Shown here piece by piece: positions 16,993 to 24,848 of a stretch of DNA of 35,273 nt. A program made the translations under genes and the position numbers. Location: assembly GCA_023413275.1 (NCBI GenBank), contig JAEZPX010000169.1:1-35273 (forward strand). The letters run 5' to 3'. A model generated the notes under the pieces. That model saw only the letters and a list, made by a program, of their open reading frames with translations, had not been told where the DNA came from and made no database searches. The stretch's first letter is position 1. Each line of letters starts with the position of its first letter. Source of the DNA: Bacillota bacterium. GTDB taxonomy: Bacteria > Bacillota > Clostridia > Lachnospirales > Anaerotignaceae.

Positions 16993-17027
16993 CCCAAGAC
17001 AGAGTCCTGTTTTGGGTTCTTTTTTTA
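16992..17027 (+). terminator. Terminator of the mgtC-like gene
   Basis: An 11-bp stem with one G-U pair (ACCCAAGACAG at 16992-17002, CTGTTTTGGGT at 17007-17017), an AGTC loop and TCTTTTTTT. It lies 31 bases after the stop. Confidence 0.9.
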
Positions 17028-17072
17028 TGGGTTTAAAAATAACTGAGAAATTCAGGAATGTAATAAAAGGAA

Positions 17073-17095
17073 GGAAATTTTGAAACAAAATTTCC
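17073..17095 (+). other. Perfect hairpin just upstream of the spoVAA ribosome site
   Basis: GGAAATTTT (17073-17081) and AAAATTTCC (17087-17095) form a perfect 9-bp stem with a GAAAC loop, ending three bases before the GGAGGG ribosome site. There is no T-run, so it is not a terminator. It may stabilise the mRNA or tune translation. Confidence 0.5.
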
Positions 17096-17111
17096 ATTGG
17101 AGGGCATGGGA

Positions 17112-17738
17112 ATGGATATTTATATCAAACCGATTGAGAAGGCACAAATCATTGAACGAAGGGTTGTTTTCTTAAAGGATGTAGCTGAAGTTTATATCGG
17201 AGGCCAAACCAAGGGGAATATTGAGGGAATTGTGGTTTTTCAGATACCCAAGGAGAAAGATGCTACCTATTTAATAACAGCATTGGATATTATACGGGCT
17301 ATTAATCATCAGTATCCTGATGCAACGGTTTCAAATGTGGGTGAAATGGATATATTGGTGGAATATCATCAGAAAGATAAAAAGGAGAATAAGGCTTTTG
17401 AGGTTTTGAAGGTGATATGCATGTGTATTGTTTTATTTGCAGGTGCATCCACAACCATTATGTGCTTTCATACCGATACACAATTGCCACTGATTTTTCA
17501 GAACTATTATTATATGTTTTTTGGAGAAAATGTAGATATGCCGTCAATTCTGTCAATACCTTATTCCGTGGGTCTGGTGGTAGGAGTAATGGTGTTCTTT
17601 AATCACTTTTCAAAATTTAAGGTTACTGATGATCCCACACCCATTGAAATAGAGATGACCACTTACGAAAAAGAAACAAATGCAAGTGTTGTAGACAAGC
17701 TGAATAAAAGAAGCAGCGGAGGAGGGAGTGGCAAATGA
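17112..17738 (+). CDS. spoVAA: Stage V sporulation protein AA
   Basis: A 208-residue protein. The N-terminal ~95 residues (DIYIKPIEKAQIIERRVVFLKDVAEV onward) form the cytosolic SpoVAA domain. Two membrane helices follow (about residues 98-116 and 150-167), then a polar tail. It is one of the SpoVA proteins that move Ca-dipicolinate through the inner membrane of the forespore. I set the start at ATG 17112 because GGAGGG lies seven bases upstream; upstream TTG 17097 and ATG 17106 sit on or too near that site. Its stop overlaps spoVAB by four bases (ATGA). Many clostridia lack spoVAA and spoVAB, so their presence is a useful trait here. Confidence 0.9.
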   Translation: MDIYIKPIEKAQIIERRVVFLKDVAEVYIGGQTKGNIEGIVVFQIPKEKDATYLITALDIIRAINHQYPDATVSNVGEMDILVEYHQKDKKENKAFEVLKVICMCIVLFAGASTTIMCFHTDTQLPLIFQNYYYMFFGENVDMPSILSIPYSVGLVVGVMVFFNHFSKFKVTDDPTPIEIEMTTYEKETNASVVDKLNKRSSGGGSGK

Positions 17739-18160
17739 TTGCAAAGGCCGTGTTGATTATTCTTGGTTTCTCCTCTGGCATGGCGATTTCCGCAGGTATA
17801 TTCGCATTTATTGCGGCAATAGGTATTATTCCTCGTATGGCACAAAGGACGAAAACTGAAAAGTATATTCGCTCCTATGAAGACTCAATTTTATTAGGTG
17901 GTTTATTTGGCACAACTGCACTGTTTGTTGACTATAGACTACCCCCTATACCCTTATTAGCAGGGGGCTATGCGTTGGCGATTGGTGTCTTTATGGGTGT
18001 TTTGGCTGTTGCTTTAGCAGAGGTTTTAAACGTAATGCCCATATTATTAAGGAGAGGACGTATTACCAAGGGACTGCCTTGGCTACTGCTATGCTTTGCA
18101 TTAGGTAAACTGTTTGGTTCTATTATTTATTTTTGTATTGATGGGTTTTATGTGGTTTAA
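17735..18160 (+). CDS. spoVAB: Stage V sporulation protein AB
   Basis: A 141-residue integral membrane protein with about four helices. GISAG-like repeats appear near the start (FSSGMAISAGIFAFIAAIGIIPRMAQRT), followed by a short charged loop and LPPIPLLAGGYALAIGVFMGVLAVALAEVLNVMP, the best conserved block of SpoVAB. It works with the other SpoVA proteins in dipicolinate transport. It overlaps spoVAA through ATGA, with GGAGG inside the spoVAA end, indicating coupled translation. A 131-base gap separates it from spoVAC; no terminator is visible in it. Confidence 0.9.
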   Translation: MIAKAVLIILGFSSGMAISAGIFAFIAAIGIIPRMAQRTKTEKYIRSYEDSILLGGLFGTTALFVDYRLPPIPLLAGGYALAIGVFMGVLAVALAEVLNVMPILLRRGRITKGLPWLLLCFALGKLFGSIIYFCIDGFYVV

Positions 18161-18291
18161 AGAAGAGGAAATTGACAAATTGGATAAGATATTTACTCAA
18201 TTATAAGAGAAGAGAATAAAGGTATTTTTTTTGTATACTTGAAAATAATAATTTGAGCAGTATGAGAGATTGTTAAGAAGGAGGGCATAGA

Positions 18292-18738
18292 ATGGATACG
18301 AGCAAACGTGCCAAGAAAGAATATGATCAGATGGTTAAAAAGGCATCACCAAACAGTCCGATTTTTTCGAATTGTGTGAAGGCTTTTTTTTCTGGTGGTT
18401 TGATTTGCGGTTTTGGTCAAATACTATTAGACTATTTTAGCAAAAGTTTTAAAGAGGATGAGGCAGCCCTTTTGGTTTCTGTCACTCTGATTGTAATATC
18501 GGCAGTGTTAACAGGATTAGGGTTATATGAAAAACTAGGTAAGCATTGTGGTGCCGGCACCATTGTACCCATTACAGGGTTTGCAAATTCCGTAGTTGCC
18601 CCTGCAATTGAATTTAAAAAAGAAGGTTTGATTTTTGGAACAGGAGCAAAAATGTTTATTTTAGCAGGACCTGTTATTGTCTATGGTACTTTTACATCCA
18701 TGATAGTGGGGTTAGTTTATTATTTTATAGGTAGGTGA
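18292..18738 (+). CDS. spoVAC: Stage V sporulation protein AC
   Basis: A 148-residue membrane protein of the SpoVAC/SpoVAEb family. Features: AFFSGGLICGFGQILLDYF in the first helix, then GAGTIVPITGFANSVVAPAIEFKKEGLIFGTGAKMF, the family hallmark. In Bacillus it behaves as a mechanosensitive channel component for dipicolinate release. AAGGAGGG precedes the ATG. The stop overlaps the next gene (GTGA). It is paralogous to spoVAE at the end of the operon; compare GGLICxxGQIL and GAGxxVPxTGF in both. Confidence 0.95.
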   Translation: MDTSKRAKKEYDQMVKKASPNSPIFSNCVKAFFSGGLICGFGQILLDYFSKSFKEDEAALLVSVTLIVISAVLTGLGLYEKLGKHCGAGTIVPITGFANSVVAPAIEFKKEGLIFGTGAKMFILAGPVIVYGTFTSMIVGLVYYFIGR

Positions 18739-19781
18739 TAAAAAAAGTGAATGCAAAAAAAATTGGAAAACAAACGGTAAGACTAAATGAGGGAGTACGC
18801 ATTTTGTCCGCAGCATCAACGGTGGGCAAAAAAGAGGGCGAAGGTCCTTTGGGGAAATACTTTGATAAAATCGTTGAAGATTCCACTTTTGGTGAAAAAA
18901 GCTGGGAACTGGCTGAGAGTCACTTCATACAAGAAAATATGGAGCTAGCTGTGAAGAAGGCCGGACTTAAGATGAAGGATATTGATTACCTCCTATGTGG
19001 AGATTTGCTGAACCAGTGTACTGCATCTACCTTTGGTATCATGAACTTTCAGATTCCTTTTTTCGGACTATTTGGTGCATGCTCAACGATGGGTGAGTCC
19101 ATGAGCCTAGGTGCCATGTTAATTGATGGCGGCTACGCCAATCACACCTTGGTTGGAGCATCCAGCCATTTTTGTGGGGCTGAAAAGCAGTTTCGGGCAC
19201 CACTGGCGCTGGGGAATCAAAGGCCTCCTACCGCCTCTTGGACGGTCACAGGGGATGGATCTGTTGTGTTGGGTAGAAAAGGGAATTTTCCATGTATTAA
19301 GGAGATTACTACTGGTAAAATTATGGATATGGGAATTACCGATGCCAATAATATGGGGGCGGCAATGGCACCCGCAGCAGTTGATGTGCTTTTAAACCAT
19401 TTTCAGGATACAGGTAGAACCCCTCAAGATTATGATGTGATAGCAACAGGTGACTTAGGTGAAATTGGTCGTAGCTTGGTTGTGGATTTGATGAAAAAGG
19501 AAGGGTATACCATGGATGGAAGATATACTGACTGTGGTATTGAGATTTTTGATAAAAATAAACAAGATACTCATAATGGCGGTAGTGGTTGTGCCTGCTC
19601 AGCAGTTACGTTTTGTGGATATTATTATCCTAAGCTAATGTCAGGAGAAATCGACAGAATGTTGTTTATTCCAACGGGAGCCTTGCTCAGCCCAACCTCT
19701 ACGCAACAGGGGCAAAGTATTCCTTGTATAGCCCATGGTGTTTGTATTGAAGGTTGTGGTGAAAAGGGGGTAAAGCAATGA
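18735..19781 (+). CDS. spoVAD: Stage V sporulation protein AD
   Basis: A 348-residue soluble protein with a thiolase/ketosynthase-like fold. SpoVAD binds dipicolinic acid and delivers it to the SpoVAC/SpoVAE membrane channel. Recognisable blocks: GKQTVRL, STVGKKEGEGPLGKYFDKIVEDSTFGEKSWELAES, CSTMGESMSLGAMLIDGGYA and GGSGCACSAVTFCGYYYPKL. The first possible start is GTG 18735, overlapping the spoVAC stop (GTGA). GTG 18747 is also plausible, because an AGGTGA-type site lies eight bases before it; the two differ by four residues. It overlaps spoVAE by four bases. Confidence 0.95.
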   Translation: MIKKVNAKKIGKQTVRLNEGVRILSAASTVGKKEGEGPLGKYFDKIVEDSTFGEKSWELAESHFIQENMELAVKKAGLKMKDIDYLLCGDLLNQCTASTFGIMNFQIPFFGLFGACSTMGESMSLGAMLIDGGYANHTLVGASSHFCGAEKQFRAPLALGNQRPPTASWTVTGDGSVVLGRKGNFPCIKEITTGKIMDMGITDANNMGAAMAPAAVDVLLNHFQDTGRTPQDYDVIATGDLGEIGRSLVVDLMKKEGYTMDGRYTDCGIEIFDKNKQDTHNGGSGCACSAVTFCGYYYPKLMSGEIDRMLFIPTGALLSPTSTQQGQSIPCIAHGVCIEGCGEKGVKQ

Positions 19782-20134
19782 TTACCTTTTTAAAAGCATT
19801 TCTTGTGGGAGGTTTGATTTGTGTAATCGGTCAGATTTTAATAGATAAGACTAAATTAACCTCAGGTAGAATTTTGGTATTGTATGTTTGCATTGGCTGT
19901 ATACTTGGAGGTTTGGGATTTTATCAACCTTTAGAGGAGTTTGGTGGTGCAGGAGCGACCGTTCCTTTAACAGGTTTTGGATTTCGATTGGCTGAGGGTG
20001 TTATGAAAGAGGTGGATTCTGCAGGAATTCTGGGGATTCTCACAGGTGGCTTGAAATCAGCAGCAGGGGGAATAACGGCAGCGGTTGTATCAGCCTTTAT
20101 CGTTGCGTTGGTTTCAAATCCAAAAGAAAAGTGA
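19778..20134 (+). CDS. spoVAE: Stage V sporulation protein AE (SpoVAEb type)
   Basis: A 118-residue membrane protein with three to four helices. Hallmarks shared with SpoVAC: FLVGGLICVIGQILID at the start and FGGAGATVPLTGFGFRLAEGVMKEV in the middle. It forms the channel with SpoVAC and is part of the minimal AC-AD-AE set present in nearly all spore-formers. It overlaps the spoVAD stop by four bases (ATGA), with AAAGGGGG upstream. It is the last gene; a terminator follows 16 bases later. There is no spoVAEa, spoVAF or spoIIA/sigF next to it, unlike Bacillus subtilis. Confidence 0.94.
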   Translation: MITFLKAFLVGGLICVIGQILIDKTKLTSGRILVLYVCIGCILGGLGFYQPLEEFGGAGATVPLTGFGFRLAEGVMKEVDSAGILGILTGGLKSAAGGITAAVVSAFIVALVSNPKEK

Positions 20135-20150
20135 AAAAAATTAAATTGGT

Positions 20151-20188
20151 GCAAAGTTTTATCCAGCGATAAGACTTTGCTTTTTTCT
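20151..20188 (+). terminator. Terminator of the spoVA operon
   Basis: An 11-bp stem with one G-U pair (GCAAAGTTTTA at 20151-20161, TAAGACTTTGC at 20170-20180), an 8-base loop and TTTTTTCTT. Confidence 0.9.
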
Positions 20189-20274
20189 TATGTTAGCTTA
20201 AGAAATATGAAAGAGGTTTCAGTTTAATTACAATCATCATCTGGTACCATTAGGAGGAGTAAGAGCAATTTTTC

Positions 20275-20303
20275 TTGAAATATGTCGGAAAAAATGGTAA
20301 AAT
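20275..20303 (+). promoter_or_regulatory. Sigma-A promoter of yebC
   Basis: TTGAAA (20275-20280), a 17-base spacer and TAAAAT (20298-20303), one base off consensus at each box. Transcription should start near 20310, 26 bases before the ATG. This also excludes the in-frame ATG at 20282 as the start. Confidence 0.7.
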
Positions 20304-20335
20304 ACTATGATGAAATTTATGGAGGAGGATTCCTA

Positions 20336-21064
20336 ATGTCAGGACATTCGAAGTTTGCGAATATTAAACACAAAAAGGAAAGAAACGACGCAGCAAAAGG
20401 GAAAATTTTTACCATGTTAGGTAGAGAAATTCAAGTGGCGGTTAAGTCAGGTGGACCCGATCCATTGAGTAATGGCAAACTGCGAGATATTATTGCCAAA
20501 TGTAAATCTAATAATATGCCCAACGATACCATTGATAGAAGCATTAAAAAAGCAGCAGGAAATGAAGAGGGCGTTGAATACGAAACAATCAGATACGAAG
20601 GCTATGGTCCAGCAGGGGTTGCAGTTATTGTTGAGGCCCTTACTGATAATAGAAATCGTGCTGCCGCAAATGTTAGAAATGCATTTACAAAAGGTGGCGG
20701 CAATATGGGCACATCAGGCTGTGTTTCCTTTATGTTTGATGAAAAAGGATTAATTGTTATTGATAAAGAAGAAGTTGAGATTGATGAGGAAGAACTGATG
20801 ATGCTGGCCTTGGATGCTGGCGCTGAGGATTTTGCCGCAGAAGAAGATAGTTTTGAAGTAGTGACTGCACCTGATGATTTTTCAGCAGTTAGAGAGGCAT
20901 TGGAAGCTGCGGGAGTACCCATGGCATCTGCTGAGGTTACTATGATTCCCCAGACATATACAGAACTCAAATCAGATGACGAGATAAAGAAAATGCGAAA
21001 GCTTTTGGATTTATTGGATGAGGATGATGATGTTCAGAATACTTATCATAACTGGGATGAATAA
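20336..21064 (+). CDS. yebC: YebC/PmpR-family regulator or translation factor
   Basis: A 242-residue protein of the YebC/PmpR/TACO1 family. It starts MSGHSKFANIKHKKERND, the family signature (Phe where many members have Trp), followed by the GNEEGVEYETIRYEGYGPAGVA block and NVRNAFTKGGGNMGTSGCVSFMF. The acidic third domain is typical. Members were described as DNA-binding regulators; recent work on some members points to a role in translation of difficult (for example proline-rich) sequences. The start is set by GGAGGAGG eight bases upstream and by the promoter position. The C-terminus is acidic (LDLLDEDDD). It is not next to ruvC or ruvA here, which is its usual place in many bacteria. Confidence 0.95.
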   Translation: MSGHSKFANIKHKKERNDAAKGKIFTMLGREIQVAVKSGGPDPLSNGKLRDIIAKCKSNNMPNDTIDRSIKKAAGNEEGVEYETIRYEGYGPAGVAVIVEALTDNRNRAAANVRNAFTKGGGNMGTSGCVSFMFDEKGLIVIDKEEVEIDEEELMMLALDAGAEDFAAEEDSFEVVTAPDDFSAVREALEAAGVPMASAEVTMIPQTYTELKSDDEIKKMRKLLDLLDEDDDVQNTYHNWDE

Positions 21065-21112
21065 ATAGACCAAGAATTTAACAGACATTGGTTTATTGTA
21101 GTTTGCGTATAA

Positions 21113-21180
21113 ATAACCTTCAATTACAATGTTTTTTACATTACGGTGTAAATAAACGTAATTGAAGGTTATTTTTTTGT
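21113..21180 (+). terminator. Long hairpin terminator after yebC
   Basis: A perfect 15-bp stem (ATAACCTTCAATTAC at 21113-21127 against 21158-21172) followed by TTTTTTTG. The 30-base loop itself can form an inner stem (TTTACA/TGTAAA). It is longer than needed for termination. Confidence 0.85.
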
Positions 21181-21300
21181 AGTACGAAATAGTACACTTT
21201 CATTAATTAAGTCTATTTTACCTCATGTAAGAATATAAAAATAAGATTGCTTTTATTTGCGTAAACAGAATTATAAAATATAATTCAATTATTTTGAAAA

Positions 21301-21344
21301 TAATGTAAAAATACATTACAAAATATTGGAAAATGTGATATTAT
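21301..21344 (+). promoter_or_regulatory. Promoter and overlapping operator of the NfeD-flotillin operon
   Basis: TATTAT at 21339-21344 is a good -10, with a weak -35 (TTACAA, 21316-21321) 17 bases before it. A perfect 7-bp inverted repeat, TAATGTA-AAAA-TACATTA (21301-21318), overlaps the -35. Its position suggests a regulator site; which regulator is unknown. The rest of the 316-base gap (21065-21380) holds the yebC terminator and AT-rich DNA. Confidence 0.5.
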
Positions 21345-21380
21345 GGAAGAAGTAAATAAATATAGAAAGGACAATGCAAA

Positions 21381-21971
21381 ATGAAAGAGCTTTTAGCAGG
21401 TTACGAAACGCTCAGTTCGCTGGAAAAAATATATACAGCAACCCTCGTGATTGGAATTATCGTACCAATTTTGGATTTGATGATGGGTGTTCTATCCATT
21501 GGTCTTCATTTAGGTGCAGATATTGATTTTGACTTGGATGCAGATATGAATTTTGCCAGTACATGGTTACCGCTTAGCTCATTAGCTATTTTATCATTTC
21601 TTGTTTTATTTGGCGGAGGAGGGCTTATATCTCTATTTTTTGTAAGTGAGAAGATTAGCCTGCTTATTGCCATTGTAGCTGGGTATTTTTTTGCAGTAAT
21701 AATGAACAAATTCGTAATATTACCACTCAAAAAAAATCGCGTATCGTCTCCGAAATCTAAAGAAATCGTAGGAAGGTCGGCGAGAGTCACTAACGCCATT
21801 ATTGAATCAGGATTTGGAGAAATTGTGGTTATTGTGGATAGGATAACTCTTAATTATACAGCAGCTTCAAAGGATAACGAAGCCATTGGCTATGGCGAAA
21901 TCGTTGAAATTTTGGAATTGAAAGAGAATGGCGTTGCAATTGTCTGTAAAGAAAAGAAGGAGGAAATTTGA
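21381..21971 (+). CDS. NfeD-like membrane protein, partner of flotillin
   Basis: A 196-residue protein. Two or three membrane helices lie at about residues 16-40, 60-82 and 86-106, followed by a soluble OB-fold domain (about 125-195: KEIVGRSARVTNAIIESGFGEIVVIVDR, then GYGEIVEILEL), as in the short NfeD/YuaF family. These proteins are almost always encoded with a flotillin and act with it in membrane microdomains. An acidic stretch IDFDLDADMNF sits in the first outside loop. AAAGGA precedes the ATG. Its stop overlaps the flotillin start by one base (TGATG), so the pair is translated together. Confidence 0.85.
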   Translation: MKELLAGYETLSSLEKIYTATLVIGIIVPILDLMMGVLSIGLHLGADIDFDLDADMNFASTWLPLSSLAILSFLVLFGGGGLISLFFVSEKISLLIAIVAGYFFAVIMNKFVILPLKKNRVSSPKSKEIVGRSARVTNAIIESGFGEIVVIVDRITLNYTAASKDNEAIGYGEIVEILELKENGVAIVCKEKKEEI

Positions 21972-23629
21972 TGTTTGATTCATTGCTCATTACCGTAGGA
22001 GCGGTCGTTTTAGGTATTATTTTGATTACAGTAGTTATTTTAACTGCATGGAAAAAGGTGCCCGCTGATAAGGCGGCGGTTGTGACTGGTCTTGGAAAGA
22101 AGAAAGTGGTTACTGCTGGTGGTGTTATTGTCATTCCTGTACTCCAAAGAATTGACTATATTTCATTGCAAAATGTTCGTTTTCCAATTGCTATGCAAGA
22201 CGCGATGACTAGGCACGGCGTTCCCATTAATACAGAAGGTATTGTTGTAATTAAAGTGCAAAACACAGAGGAAGCCATTTTAATGGCAATGGAGCAGTTT
22301 AACGATGTGACTTCTGCAGTAACAAAAGAAAAGATTATTGATACGGCAAAGGATGTTTCTGAGGGTAAGCTAAGAGAAATTATAGCCACACTTACTGTAG
22401 AAGAAATTTATAGTGAAAGAGATAAATTTGCCTCAAAAGTTCAGGAAGTAGCGGCAGAACAATTAAATGCATTAGGTCTGGAATTAAAGTCTTTCTCTAT
22501 AAAAGAAATTTCAGATAGGAATGGGTACTTAGAAGCATTAGGTAAACCTCAGATTGCCGGAATAAAAAGAGATGCGCAGATAGCAGAGGCAGATGCTTTA
22601 AGAGAAACACAGATTAAAACTTCTGAGGCTAAGAGACTAGGTGCGGCTGCTCAGCTGGAAGCAAATGCTAAGATTGCAGAAGCCCAGAAAGAAGCTGACG
22701 TTAAGGTTTTAGAATATGAACAGCAGAGACAGCTGGCTAAGGCTAAAACAGATGCATCCTATGAAATACAGCAAAATATCACCAATATGGAAGTTATTAA
22801 TACGGAAATGGATGCTGCTGTTTTAAAAGAAGAAAGACAGAAATCCGTAAAAGAAGCGGAAATTCAAGTAGAAATTGCTGCTGCAATTAAGAACACCGAA
22901 CTTGCAGAAAGAAAAGCAGAGCGTAAACAGAAAGAATTATTGGAAACGGTTGTAAACCCTGCCGCTGCAGAAAAGCAAAAAGCGGAGTTACAAGCAGAAG
23001 CAGATAAAATTAAGACTGTAAAGGCTGCAGAGGCTGATGCGGAGGCAAAGAAATTAAATGCGGAAGCAGAGGCTGCCATGATTCAGAAGACAGGTGAAGC
23101 TACTGCTCAGGCAATTAAGCTAAAAGGCCTTGCAGAAGCTGAGGCCATGGAGAAGAAGGCGGAGGCATACGCTAAATATGGCAACGCCGCTATTATTGAC
23201 ATAGTTATTGATAAACTTCCTGAAATCGCCAGAGCAATTGCAGAACCAATGAGCAGAATTGATAAGATTACAATTATTGGTGGCGGAGATGGCTCCGGAG
23301 GTAGTGCGACAGATGTGACGAAAATGGCTTTGGGAAGCTTAACTGCTGTTACGGAGGGAATGAAGGATGTTCTAGGCTTTGACATGACAGAGGTTATGAA
23401 AGCGAATACTTATGCTGGGAAGACAGATAAGAACATTAACATCAATCTTGACAATTTAACAGATAAAGAGAAGGCAGTAGCGATTGCAGGCACGGCGTCT
23501 GTATTGAAAGACACTATTTTAGATGGTGAAACGCTTACAGAAGTAATTATTGAAGATCCTGATGCATCTGTTGAAATTATTGAATCGGTGGAACCGATAG
23601 AACGGGGTTCTGAGCAAGAAGAGAATTGA
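21971..23629 (+). CDS. floT: Flotillin-family SPFH-domain protein (YuaG/FloT-like)
   Basis: A 552-residue protein. An N-terminal membrane helix (about residues 1-25) is followed by the SPFH/band-7 domain (about 30-200, with VPADKAAVVTGLGKKKVVTAGGVIVIPVLQRIDYISL). Then comes a long Ala/Glu/Lys-rich coiled coil (about 200-390, many EAxA repeats) and a C-terminal flotillin domain and acidic tail. Flotillins form oligomeric scaffolds in ordered membrane patches, affecting secretion, signalling and sporulation onset in Bacillus. I use ATG 21971, not the TTG one codon before, given GGAGGAAATTTG upstream. With the NfeD-like gene it forms a two-gene operon. Confidence 0.93.
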   Translation: MFDSLLITVGAVVLGIILITVVILTAWKKVPADKAAVVTGLGKKKVVTAGGVIVIPVLQRIDYISLQNVRFPIAMQDAMTRHGVPINTEGIVVIKVQNTEEAILMAMEQFNDVTSAVTKEKIIDTAKDVSEGKLREIIATLTVEEIYSERDKFASKVQEVAAEQLNALGLELKSFSIKEISDRNGYLEALGKPQIAGIKRDAQIAEADALRETQIKTSEAKRLGAAAQLEANAKIAEAQKEADVKVLEYEQQRQLAKAKTDASYEIQQNITNMEVINTEMDAAVLKEERQKSVKEAEIQVEIAAAIKNTELAERKAERKQKELLETVVNPAAAEKQKAELQAEADKIKTVKAAEADAEAKKLNAEAEAAMIQKTGEATAQAIKLKGLAEAEAMEKKAEAYAKYGNAAIIDIVIDKLPEIARAIAEPMSRIDKITIIGGGDGSGGSATDVTKMALGSLTAVTEGMKDVLGFDMTEVMKANTYAGKTDKNININLDNLTDKEKAVAIAGTASVLKDTILDGETLTEVIIEDPDASVEIIESVEPIERGSEQEEN

Positions 23630-23749
23630 GGAATACCTTGAATTTTATATGAAAAGTCAAGGATCCTATCAGTTTTAATAATATTTTTCATGCAATTGCC
23701 TTAAGACTGATAATATGATTAAGAATAGATGCATGATATACGCAGGTAT

Positions 23750-23799
23750 AAACCTCTAAATGGGTAATATGAAATTGCAAGTTTAGAGGTTTTATTTAT
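23750..23799 (+). terminator. Terminator of the flotillin operon
   Basis: An 11-bp perfect stem (AAACCTCTAAA at 23750-23760, TTTAGAGGTTT at 23782-23792), a 21-base loop and TATTTATA. It lies about 120 bases after the stop. Confidence 0.7.
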
Positions 23800-23842
23800 A
23801 GAAATTTTTGAAAACTTTGAGCTATGAAGACAAAAGTAAATT

Positions 23843-23874
23843 AGGGCAGAGTCAACTTTAAATGACCCTGCCCT
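23843..23874 (-). terminator. Terminator of the VanZ-like gene
   Basis: A 12-bp stem with one mismatch (AGGGCAGAGTCA at 23843-23854, TGACCCTGCCCT at 23863-23874) and an 8-base loop, 36 bases after the VanZ-like stop on the minus strand. The minus strand continues AATTTACTTTT. Confidence 0.7.
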
Positions 23875-23910
23875 TAGATAACTAAGTTTAAGTAGACTTG
23901 ATTTGATTTT

Positions 23911-24426
23911 TTATTGATTTGCCAGCAGTAAAATAGACATCAATCCAGAGAATAAAACTGCAACGACACTTCCAGAAATAGAAATGGCAGCATCTATTTT
24001 TTGCTTATCTTTTACCAATTTTAGCAAAAAAGCGTAGAAAAAAATACCGATTATTCCACCAGATACATTGGTTATTAAATCTGTAATATCAGTAACCCCG
24101 ATAGATAGAATATACTGCATAGTTTCAAAAGCAAAACTTGTTCCGAAAATGATCATGACTTTACTTAACAACTTCATTTTTGGTGCTAGCATGGAAAGTA
24201 AAACTCCAAAAGGAATAAAAATGAGAACGTTATCTCTGATCTCCTTTATTTGAAATAGTTCGCTGACAGCATTTGCATAATGAAAGGGTATCAGATTGAG
24301 AAATCTTATAGGATCTATATCCTTCAAAGAAAATTGCAGCTTAAATAGTATAATCCATACTAAAATTAGTAAATAAAGAATGAAAAGCATTGCCCCCAGA
24401 GTTTTAACTCTTCTTTTTTTGTCCAT
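23911..24426 (-). CDS. VanZ-family membrane protein
   Basis: A 171-residue membrane protein with about four to five helices. VanZ-family signatures: a leading helix, then RFLNLIPFHY, NVLIFIPFGVLLSML and FAFETMQYILSIGVTDITDLITNVSGGIIGI (the conserved E-x-x-Q and D-x-x-x-N positions). VanZ itself gives low-level teicoplanin resistance, but most members are of unknown function, and no vancomycin-resistance genes are nearby. AAAGGA lies upstream of the ATG on the minus strand. It stands alone, with its own terminator. Confidence 0.85.
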   Translation of the reverse strand: MDKKRRVKTLGAMLFILYLLILVWIILFKLQFSLKDIDPIRFLNLIPFHYANAVSELFQIKEIRDNVLIFIPFGVLLSMLAPKMKLLSKVMIIFGTSFAFETMQYILSIGVTDITDLITNVSGGIIGIFFYAFLLKLVKDKQKIDAAISISGSVVAVLFSGLMSILLLANQ

Positions 24427-24596
24427 TGAATTGGTTTTCCTTTCTGCATGATAATAATTAACCCACTTTTTTTACCCTTGTTACCCAAAATCAATATTGA
24501 GTGATGATTTTGTTATTTAGGTAATTTAGTTTCTTTTATTATATCAAAGTAAATAATTATATTATTTCAGATTTTCCTAAGATTTTTATAATCTTG

Positions 24597-24801
24597 CAGT
24601 TCATTAGAATATAGAACTGTAATGTAACCCTGTATAAGATTTCATCAATTCTTTGAGTACACATATTGAAATTACCTTAATCCAAAGACGGTTTAAGAGC
24701 TTTCCAGAGCTAGAGAATAGGGACAATAGGATTAAGAAATTGGCTTTCCAGATGGATTTTAATCTTAGAGAAAGGCAGAACCAACGGCTCTGCCTTTTTA
24801 T
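24597..24801 (+). ncRNA. Possible small RNA ending in an orphan terminator
   Basis: The 422 bases from 24427 to 24848 hold no convincing gene. A good intrinsic terminator lies on the plus strand: AAAGGCAGA (24771-24779) with TCTGCCTTT (24789-24797), then TTATA, with no plus-strand gene before it. Upstream are a hairpin CAGTTC/GAACTG (24597-24602/24614-24619), an 8-bp pair CTTAATCC/GGATTAAG (24676-24683/24729-24736) and a 10-base direct repeat GCTTTCCAGA (24699, 24743). This could be a structured small RNA or the worn remains of one. No clear promoter was found. Confidence 0.3.
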
Positions 24802-24848
24802 AACTCAAAATTTTGTTGTCCATACTCGCACAAGAAATGCAGTTGACC

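Noticed and set aside
18161..18291. Second sporulation promoter in the spoVAB-spoVAC gap
   Set aside because: GTATT and GTATA stretches occur, but no matching -10 at the right distance for sigma-F or sigma-G; a TTGACA at 18172 also lacks a -10.
20282..20335. Longer YebC with 18 extra residues
   Set aside because: The extension lies over the promoter -10 box and the family always starts at M-x-GHSK.
23911..24426. Glycopeptide resistance locus because of VanZ
   Set aside because: No vanHAX or vanRS genes nearby; VanZ-family proteins are common in Firmicutes.
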